Shown here: piece by piece, positions 34,070-39,071 of the stretch
How positions within the stretch are numbered: the first letter of the stretch is position 1
How the letters are laid out: each line of letters opens with the position of its first letter
Source: an uncultured Bacteroidales bacterium
GTDB taxonomy: Bacteria; Bacteroidota; Bacteroidia; Bacteroidales; Paludibacteraceae
Length of the DNA: 39,071 nt
Assembly: GCA_946404495.1 (NCBI GenBank)
Contig: CAMJDT010000024.1
Coordinates: 1 to 39,071 of the forward strand
Direction of reading: 5' to 3'
Notes under the pieces: generated by a model
Databases searched by the model: none
Told to the model about the DNA's origin: nothing
Seen by the model: the letters and a program-made list of their open reading frames with translations, nothing else
Program-made: the position numbers and the translations under genes

Positions 34070-35212
34070 TCAATCCTTGTTTTCGTTCTTCGGTAGCGGC
34101 ATCATCTCCCAGCCCGTCAGGGTGGCTATATAGGGGATGAGCGCGTACGCGAGCTTGAGGTGTCCGCTGCGATTGGGGTGCCAATCGGCTCCCATGTCTC
34201 GCTGCATGTCGTATACCTGCTGCTTATGCGCATAGTGGTACACCTGCCTCATGCCGCATTCGCTCACCACGCGCTCCACGTACCCCCGCAACTCGTCGTT
34301 ACCGGGTTTCGTCACACATAGGATCGGATGCTTATCGCCGTAGTTGGTCTTGATCTGACGTAATAGACAGACATAGGCGCCCTTGAAGCGCTCGTACGAG
34401 GGTTGCAGGCCGCAACTGAAATCGTTGCCGCCGAGGTAGATCACCGTCAGCGCCGGCCTAAGCATCGCGCTATCTGCGATCCAACTCACGGGTGCCAGCG
34501 TATCCCAGTCCAGCGTCCGCGTATAGAGCAGCGGCATCTGATGATTGGGGAAACGCGAGTTATAGTTGCGTACCACCCCTATCCCGGAGTGCGCGATCGT
34601 CCAATAGTCCGCGCCGAAATAGCGGGCGATGAGGGCCGCGTAGGTTGCACCGGCGTTCTCCGTGCGGGGCGAGAAATGCTCGTCGCGCGACGCGGCCTCG
34701 ATGCCGTAGCCGCAGGTGTAACTATCGCCGATGAACTCGATTTGACGATTCAGGAGCGGCGTTGCGGGTTCCAATGAACCGAGCACACGGAAAGCAAAGA
34801 GGGTCAGTATGCCCTGCTCGCCTTCCGTGCGTTTCTGGATAATGAGTTCGTGGTGTTGGTAGTCGTCGCCTGTATAGAGCGAATAGATGCCGCAAGTCTT
34901 GCCTTCCGCCACAGCGGGCAGTTGCACGATGCGATCGGGTTCGTCGCTCATCGGACGGTCGATCCATACATTGTAGCGGTTGTTACCCGTATCGTGGTAT
35001 ACGATCCATAACTGCCGTCCCGTGAACGCCACGCGCAGGTACGTGCCCGACCAATCAAACCGGACGGTGCCCGACGTCGTGTCGCGATTCGTGCGTCCCA
35101 CATAGGTCACGTATTCCGAAGTAGCCTTATAGACATGTGCTCGCTTCTCCGGTATACCGGCCCACGTCAGCGGACTCAGCAGCAGTAGTATGAGTAGCAA
35201 CCTGTTTCGCAT
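34070..35212 (-). CDS. Secreted two-domain SGNH esterase (CE2-like)
   Basis: The 380-residue protein has a signal peptide (cleavage after about residue 18, LTWA). An N-terminal beta-sandwich at about 25-150 (TVRFDWSGTYLRVAFTG) is followed by an SGNH hydrolase domain from 155 to 360. Catalytic residues visible are Ser164 in FIGDSYTCGYG, Asn263 in YLGGNDFS, and Asp343/His345 in DWHPNRSGH. The order jelly-roll plus SGNH resembles carbohydrate esterase family 2, which removes acetyl groups from polysaccharides. The exact substrate is unknown. It lies between rluB and glmS with short gaps. Confidence 0.85.
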   Translation of the reverse strand: MRNRLLLILLLLSPLTWAGIPEKRAHVYKATSEYVTYVGRTNRDTTSGTVRFDWSGTYLRVAFTGRQLWIVYHDTGNNRYNVWIDRPMSDEPDRIVQLPAVAEGKTCGIYSLYTGDDYQHHELIIQKRTEGEQGILTLFAFRVLGSLEPATPLLNRQIEFIGDSYTCGYGIEAASRDEHFSPRTENAGATYAALIARYFGADYWTIAHSGIGVVRNYNSRFPNHQMPLLYTRTLDWDTLAPVSWIADSAMLRPALTVIYLGGNDFSCGLQPSYERFKGAYVCLLRQIKTNYGDKHPILCVTKPGNDELRGYVERVVSECGMRQVYHYAHKQQVYDMQRDMGADWHPNRSGHLKLAYALIPYIATLTGWEMMPLPKNENKD

Positions 35213-35217
35213 TATTT

Positions 35218-36357
35218 TTATTCAAATGCGCCCATTTGCAGCATCGATACCTCCTTGGGGGTGAGGAAACGATAGCGGCCGCGGGCTACGTTCTTCTTGG
35301 TCAGACCTGCAAAGCTGACGCGGTCCAGTTGGGTCACCTTGTAGCCTGTCTTCTCAAAGATACGGCGTACTACGCGGTTCTGGCCGGAGTGAATCTCCAG
35401 GCCGATATGCTTGCGGTCCTCCTTGGGGAACTCGAGTGCATCGGGGACGATCTTCTCGTCATCCAATACGATGCCGTTGCGGATGAGTACCTCGTCGGCC
35501 TCCTCTAAGTCGCGGTCCAAGGTCACCGCATAGATCTTCTTCTTGCCGAACTTGGGGTGCGTGAGTTTGGCTGCCAAATCGCCGTCGTTGGTGAGCAGCA
35601 GCACGCCCGTGGTGTTTCGGTCCAGACGACCTACCGGATAGATACGCTCCGCGCACGCGTTGCGCACGATATCCAATACGGTGTGCCTCTCCTCGGGATC
35701 ATCCGTCGTGGTGACCGTATTCTTGGGCTTATTGAGCAGGATATATACCTTGCGCTCGCGACGCACCGGCTGGTCGTGGAACATGATACGATCCGTCGGC
35801 AGCACCTTCGTGCCGAGGCTGGATACCACCTCGCCGTTCACCGTGATCACACCGGCCTGAATGAAATCGTCCGCCTCGCGACGGCTGCAGATGCCGGCAT
35901 TAGCCAGGTACTTATTCAGACGAATCGGCTTCGTCGGATCTTCGTAACGCTGCTGATACTCGTAGCGTTTCTTCTTCGAATAAACGCCTTCGTTGCGCTT
36001 GGGACGCGGACGGAAGCCGTTGGGACGGTCCGTTCCCTCCGGACGGAATCCGCGCGGACGGGGTGATTGCTCCGAACGCATACCGTAGTCCGAACGCATA
36101 CCGTAGTCGGGACGCTCGCTACTCTCCGGACGCGGGCGGAAGCCGCGCGGACGATTGGAGTTCACGCGATCCATGTCGTCCATCGGACGCTGGAAACGCT
36201 GACGCTGACGGCGAGGACCGTCGGCATGAATACCCGGTACGAAACGAGGACGGATGCTGGCTCCGTCGGCACTGAAACTTGCGCCGTTGTACTCCCTCGG
36301 ACTCTCGTCCTGACGGAAGCCCTCCCGACGCTGGGAGGATTTGTTTCTGTCGAACAT
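35218..36357 (-). CDS. rluB: 23S rRNA pseudouridine synthase (RluB/RsuA family) with disordered N-terminal extension
   Basis: It isomerises a uridine of rRNA to pseudouridine. From the ATG at 36357 the protein is 379 residues; an earlier TTG at 36375 lies in the heptamer repeat and is unlikely. The first 125 residues are rich in Arg, Gly, Pro, Asp and Ser (PRGFRPRPESS and similar units) and look disordered. Then come an S4 RNA-binding domain (PIRLNKYLANAGICSRREAD) and the synthase domain with VGRLDRNTTGVLLLTNDG, in which the Asp is catalytic. The extension is a common feature of Bacteroidetes enzymes. RluB, RluE, RluF and RsuA cannot be separated with certainty. Confidence 0.88.
   Translation of the reverse strand: MFDRNKSSQRREGFRQDESPREYNGASFSADGASIRPRFVPGIHADGPRRQRQRFQRPMDDMDRVNSNRPRGFRPRPESSERPDYGMRSDYGMRSEQSPRPRGFRPEGTDRPNGFRPRPKRNEGVYSKKKRYEYQQRYEDPTKPIRLNKYLANAGICSRREADDFIQAGVITVNGEVVSSLGTKVLPTDRIMFHDQPVRRERKVYILLNKPKNTVTTTDDPEERHTVLDIVRNACAERIYPVGRLDRNTTGVLLLTNDGDLAAKLTHPKFGKKKIYAVTLDRDLEEADEVLIRNGIVLDDEKIVPDALEFPKEDRKHIGLEIHSGQNRVVRRIFEKTGYKVTQLDRVSFAGLTKKNVARGRYRFLTPKEVSMLQMGAFE
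36071..36106. repeat. Perfect 18-bp tandem repeat inside rluB
   Basis: TCCGAACGCATACCGTAG occurs twice in direct succession (36071-36088, 36089-36106). It encodes the six-residue repeat YGMRSD in the disordered N-terminal extension and keeps the frame. Confidence 0.7.
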
Positions 36358-36363
36358 AAAAAT

Positions 36364-36391
36364 ATCAATTATCAATTATCAATTGTCAACT
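36364..36391. repeat. Heptamer repeat (ATCAATT) upstream of rluB
   Basis: Three ATCAATT units and GTCAACT end just before the ATG of rluB (36357) when read on the minus strand. Confidence 0.65.
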
Positions 36392-36393
36392 AT

Positions 36394-36433
36394 TGACGCA
36401 AGGCCCTAAGCCTTCGCCCGGAGCCTAACGTCA
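36394..36433. terminator. Possible hairpin between rpmF and rluB
   Basis: TGACG (36394-36398) pairs with CGTCA (36429-36433) and encloses AAGGC (36400-36404) pairing with GCCTT (36410-36414). It follows the rpmF stop by about 30 bases on the minus strand. There is no T run, so termination or a processing site is only a possibility. Confidence 0.3.
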
Positions 36434-36460
36434 GTTGTCATGTCTTACCATCGTGAGAAA

Positions 36461-36646
36461 TTAAGCCTCAGCGGCCTTCTCGATGGCAAGTTTACCACGA
36501 TAATAGCCGCAGCTCGGGCAAACGGTGTGGTAAATGTAGTGTGCTCCGCAGTTGGGGCAAATAGCAAGGGCGGGCATTTTAGCCACGTCATGGGTACGAC
36601 GTTTCGCTTGTCTGGTGTGCGATTGTCTACGTTTAGGATGTGCCAT
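36461..36646 (-). CDS. rpmF: 50S ribosomal protein L32
   Basis: The 61-residue protein starts AHPKRRQSHTRQAKRRTHD, typical of L32, and has the zinc-ribbon cysteines CPNC (Cys30, Cys33) and CPSC (Cys43, Cys46), so it is the zinc-binding form. It follows the DUF177 gene, an arrangement known across bacteria. Confidence 0.97.
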   Translation of the reverse strand: MAHPKRRQSHTRQAKRRTHDVAKMPALAICPNCGAHYIYHTVCPSCGYYRGKLAIEKAAEA

Positions 36647-36650
36647 AATT

Positions 36651-36686
36651 ATTTACAATTTTTCAATTTACTATTTACAATTTCCA
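36651..36686. repeat. Heptamer repeat (ATTTACA type) between the DUF177 gene and rpmF
   Basis: Five units of 7 or 8 bases (ATTTACA, ATTTTTCA, ATTTACT, ATTTACA, ATTTCCA) fill the gap. Confidence 0.55.
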
Positions 36687-36691
36687 ATTAT

Positions 36692-37120
36692 TTATTCTTC
36701 GGGTTCTTCCGCGGCGCGACAAAGGTGTTGTTGGAGAAGCGCGATCATTTCGGGGTCGCAAGCACCTTCAGGGTGACAATGCACCAACGGGAGATTTATT
36801 GCTATCAATTCATAAGCCAGCCACGCTATATCCAGGCTCTTCTCGTCCTCTTCGATCTCGATGTCATCCTCTACATCGACCGTCGAGTCCATCGGCTGCA
36901 GGCATCGGTCACAACTGACCTGTACCGTTCCGCCCACCCGGATTCTGAGGCTGCACATTTCGCGTCCCACGTTCAGCACCGCATGCACATCGGTCTCGCC
37001 TCCGAGTACTTCCGTCTTCTCCAGAGCCTTAAACCACTCGTCATCCAATCGAAAATCATAGGTATGTACCCCCAATTCCAGTTGGTCGAGTTGTACTATA
37101 TAAGGTGCCGTGTTTGTCAT
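36692..37120 (-). CDS. YceD/DUF177 family protein, predicted 23S rRNA accumulation factor
   Basis: The 142-residue protein has the CxxC motif SCDRCLQPMDSTVDVE at about residues 70-85, and a second cysteine pair within VHCHPEGACDPEM, the family's conserved features. YceD proteins are genetically linked to rRNA processing and ribosome assembly; the adjacent rpmF gene fits. I chose the ATG at 37120 (MTNTAPYIVQL) because the earlier TTG at 37141 overlaps the -7 promoter element. Confidence 0.88.
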   Translation of the reverse strand: MTNTAPYIVQLDQLELGVHTYDFRLDDEWFKALEKTEVLGGETDVHAVLNVGREMCSLRIRVGGTVQVSCDRCLQPMDSTVDVEDDIEIEEDEKSLDIAWLAYELIAINLPLVHCHPEGACDPEMIALLQQHLCRAAEEPEE

Positions 37121-37138
37121 GTTTCGCAAAAAAGCCTG

Positions 37139-37170
37139 CAAAATTACTGCTTTTTTTTCAATTATGCAAA
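37139..37170 (-). promoter_or_regulatory. Promoter of the DUF177-rpmF unit
   Basis: On the minus strand TTTG (37170-37167) and TAATTTTG (37146-37139) are 20 bases apart. It is the only clear promoter of this type seen between here and the end of the minus-strand run at 19635. Confidence 0.72.
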
Positions 37171-37187
37171 TTTATTTTCATTTTTTT

Positions 37188-37940
37188 TCATAATTGGTTC
37201 GTTATTCTGCCATTAAAGGTCCATTTTTCACTTCCAGCAGTGTTTTCGAGCACAATTTTGACGACACCGGGCAACGTAATGTAGAGCGTCACCACATGTA
37301 CGTCATCGATGGTTTTGAACTTCAAGATCATCTCCCCTTTGCGTTCTTCCATCGAGATGACATCTTCCGGTTTGAGGGTCATATATCGCTGTTGGGCACC
37401 CCAGCTGACGTGCGCGGATTCGTTCTTGATGCAGAACGTAGCGATTCCGTCGCTCGCATGGCTCACAGAAGGATCGCCGGATCCACTACCCTGCATGCGA
37501 AAGTCCGCTCCGGCGGTCTCTTTACGGATATCATACACCTCCACATGAAAGGTCACCGAATCCGGGAACTCATACACCGGTTTGTCCTGTTCCAACCAAG
37601 CCTTCAGTCCGCCCTCCAGTTCCACCACCTTATAGCCCATCGAATCCAGTTTCTCGGCCGCCACGTGACTGCGAACGCCCTTTTGGCAATAGACAGCCAG
37701 GATCTTCTTCTTATTAATTCTCTTGGCCTGCTTGGTGAAGTTAGGGTTCTTTACATCCAATAGTTGTGCACCCGAGATATGCTGCCTCACGAACTCCGTC
37801 GGACGACGGGCATCGATGAGCACCACATTCTTCTGCTGCAGCAGCGTCTCAAACTCATTGGCAGGGACTGTCTGAATCTCTCCTGCCCGCACGGCTACCG
37901 CCAATAGCAGCGCCGCACATACCATCGCAAAATGTTTCAT
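37188..37940 (-). CDS. Periplasmic rhodanese-domain protein with a C-terminal domain of unknown function
   Basis: From the ATG at 37940 the protein is 250 residues with a signal peptide (MKHFAMVCAALLLAVAVRA). A rhodanese domain at about 22-122 has IDARRPTEF and the active-site loop YCQKGVRS with Cys85, as in single-domain sulfurtransferases such as PspE and GlpE. The remaining 125 residues look rich in beta strands (FHVEVYDIRKET, MILKFKTIDDVHVVTLYITLPG) and match no family I recognise. A TTG at 37958 in the repeat is a less likely start. It is downstream of pheS and probably read with it. Thiosulfate or persulfide handling in the periplasm is the general expectation. Confidence 0.82.
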   Translation of the reverse strand: MKHFAMVCAALLLAVAVRAGEIQTVPANEFETLLQQKNVVLIDARRPTEFVRQHISGAQLLDVKNPNFTKQAKRINKKKILAVYCQKGVRSHVAAEKLDSMGYKVVELEGGLKAWLEQDKPVYEFPDSVTFHVEVYDIRKETAGADFRMQGSGSGDPSVSHASDGIATFCIKNESAHVSWGAQQRYMTLKPEDVISMEERKGEMILKFKTIDDVHVVTLYITLPGVVKIVLENTAGSEKWTFNGRITNQL

Positions 37941-37953
37941 ATAGGTTTTAAAT

Positions 37954-37981
37954 ATCAATTGTCAATTATCAATTGTCAATT
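37954..37981. repeat. Heptamer repeat (ATCAATT/GTCAATT) between pheS and the rhodanese gene
   Basis: Four units alternate ATCAATT and GTCAATT exactly and end next to the pheS stop codon. Confidence 0.65.
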
Positions 37982-37982
37982 A

Positions 37983-39029
37983 TCAGCAGCTTTCGAACTG
38001 ACGGAGAAAGCGGATATCGTTCTCGGAGAACAGGCGCAAGTCTTTGACGCGATACTTGAGGTTCGCGATTCGTTCCACTCCCATTCCGAAAGCATAGCCT
38101 GTATAGACCTTGCTATCGATACCGCAGCTCTCCAGCACATTCGGATCCACCATTCCGCAACCCAATATCTCTACCCAGCCGGTTCCCTTACAGAACGCAC
38201 AGCCCTCGCCGCCGCAGATATTGCAACTGATATCCATCTCCGCACTCGGCTCCGTGAACGGGAAATACGAGGGACGCAGACGGATCTTGGTGTCGTTGCC
38301 GAACATCTCCTTGGCGAAATAGAGCAGCACTTCTCTGAGATCCGCAAAGCTCACGTTCTTGTCGATATAGAGTCCTTCCACCTGGTGGAAGAAGCAGTGC
38401 GCACGTGCCGAGACGGCTTCGTTTCTGTAGACGCGACCCGGGCAGAGCACACGGATAGGCGGCTCTTGCGACGTCATTACGCGCGTCTGCACGCTCGACG
38501 TGTGCGAGCGTAATAATATATCGGTCGGCTTCTGAATGCCGATCTCTTTTTCGATAAAGAAAGTATCCTGCATGTCGCGTGCGGGGTGCTCGGGCGCGAA
38601 GTTCAGCATGCCGTATACGTGCCGGTCATCCTCCACCTCGGGACCCTCCGCTACCGTAAAACCGATACGGGAGAAGATATCCACGATCTCCTCGCGCACC
38701 AGACTCAGCGGGTGACGCGTTCCCAATAGGATCGGATCCGGCGTGCGCGTCAGGTCGATATGTTCGGCCGTGGTCTCCATCTTGCTCTCGATGGCCTCCT
38801 TCAGCTCGTTGAATCGTCCCTCAGCGGCCTGACGAACCTGATTCACGATTGCTCCCCACTGAGCTTTCTCCTCCTTCTGCAGAGCCTTGAACTCGTCCAT
38901 CAGCGAGCCTACCTCGCCCTTCTTGGAGAGCAACTTCAGACGCAACTCCTCCAACTCCTGACGGTTACCCGCCTTCATACTCTCGATTTGCGCTTGCAGC
39001 GCAGCTATTCGTTCTTTGATCGAAGACAT
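37983..39029 (-). CDS. pheS: Phenylalanyl-tRNA synthetase alpha subunit
   Basis: It charges tRNA-Phe together with PheT, which is not in the window. From the ATG at 39029 the protein is 348 residues. The N-terminal coiled coil (MSSIKERIAALQAQIESM) is followed by the class II catalytic domain with RTPDPILLGTRHPL, CFFHQVEGLYIDKNVSF (motif 2), PSYFPFTEPSAEMDI, the cysteine-rich insertion CNICGGEGCAFCKGTGW common in bacterial PheS, and GFGxERI-type motif 3 in YAFGMGVERIANLKY. A TTG at 39038 is an alternative start. Its -7 element is at 39063-39056. Confidence 0.96.
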   Translation of the reverse strand: MSSIKERIAALQAQIESMKAGNRQELEELRLKLLSKKGEVGSLMDEFKALQKEEKAQWGAIVNQVRQAAEGRFNELKEAIESKMETTAEHIDLTRTPDPILLGTRHPLSLVREEIVDIFSRIGFTVAEGPEVEDDRHVYGMLNFAPEHPARDMQDTFFIEKEIGIQKPTDILLRSHTSSVQTRVMTSQEPPIRVLCPGRVYRNEAVSARAHCFFHQVEGLYIDKNVSFADLREVLLYFAKEMFGNDTKIRLRPSYFPFTEPSAEMDISCNICGGEGCAFCKGTGWVEILGCGMVDPNVLESCGIDSKVYTGYAFGMGVERIANLKYRVKDLRLFSENDIRFLRQFESC

Positions 39030-39055
39030 TTTATGCAATATATTAAAATCGGCTG

Positions 39056-39063
39056 CAAAATTA
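39056..39063 (-). promoter_or_regulatory. -7 element of the pheS promoter
   Basis: TAATTTTG on the minus strand, about 27 bases upstream of the pheS ATG. The -33 element would lie beyond the end of the window and cannot be checked. Confidence 0.5.
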
Positions 39064-39071
39064 CTACTTTT

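Overview
The window looks like a chromosomal segment of a Bacteroidales bacterium. The evidence is the -33 TTTG / -7 TAnnTTTG promoter pairs with 19-20 base spacing, the absence of Shine-Dalgarno sequences, a surface-type lipoprotein signal (Cys followed by K-S-D-E), a TonB-dependent receptor with a long N-terminal leader, and typical Bacteroidetes housekeeping genes. No family can be assigned from the sequence alone. There are no rRNA, tRNA, CRISPR or insertion-sequence genes that I can see. || Layout. 1-1770: the 5' end of an MBOAT acyltransferase gene and an ORF6N-domain gene carrying copies of a palindrome, both less GC-rich than the rest, separated by a gene-free stretch rich in inverted repeats. 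1773-4674: a flotillin gene and, divergent from it, a lipoprotein related to PNGase F. 4711-16596: one plus-strand run with class 3 fructose-bisphosphatase followed by a surface-polysaccharide locus (two UDP-sugar 6-dehydrogenases, two tandem paralogous flippases, a polymerase or ligase, three glycosyltransferases, one acetyltransferase). 16604-17308: a HAD nucleotidase. 17462-19599: a complete queF-queC-queD-queE operon for 7-deazaguanine (preQ1) synthesis. 19635-39029: about 19 kb of minus-strand genes. In transcription order these are pheS, a periplasmic rhodanese, yceD-like DUF177, rpmF, rluB, an SGNH esterase, glmS, an LRR protein with a lysine/alanine tail, a VOC protein, an acyl-CoA:amino acid acyltransferase, an SDR reductase, five Hdr/Qmo-like iron-sulfur or flavin proteins, a cysteate-synthase-like PLP enzyme and a TonB receptor. 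|| The most interesting part is 19635-31164. Cysteate synthase (O-phosphoserine + sulfite to cysteate), an alpha-oxoamine-synthase type acyltransferase (cysteate + acyl-CoA to 3-ketocapnine) and an SDR ketoreductase would together make the capnine base of sulfonolipids. A membrane-anchored heterodisulfide-reductase/Qmo-like electron-transfer module sits between these genes in the same tightly spaced transcription unit. Its role there is open: supplying sulfite, supplying electrons, or unrelated quinone-linked redox. || A second window-wide signal is that most gene junctions are filled by short tandem repeats of different sequences (ATTGATA, ATTTAAA, ATTATGT, AGTCGTT, ATTTACC and others) that share a period of seven bases.
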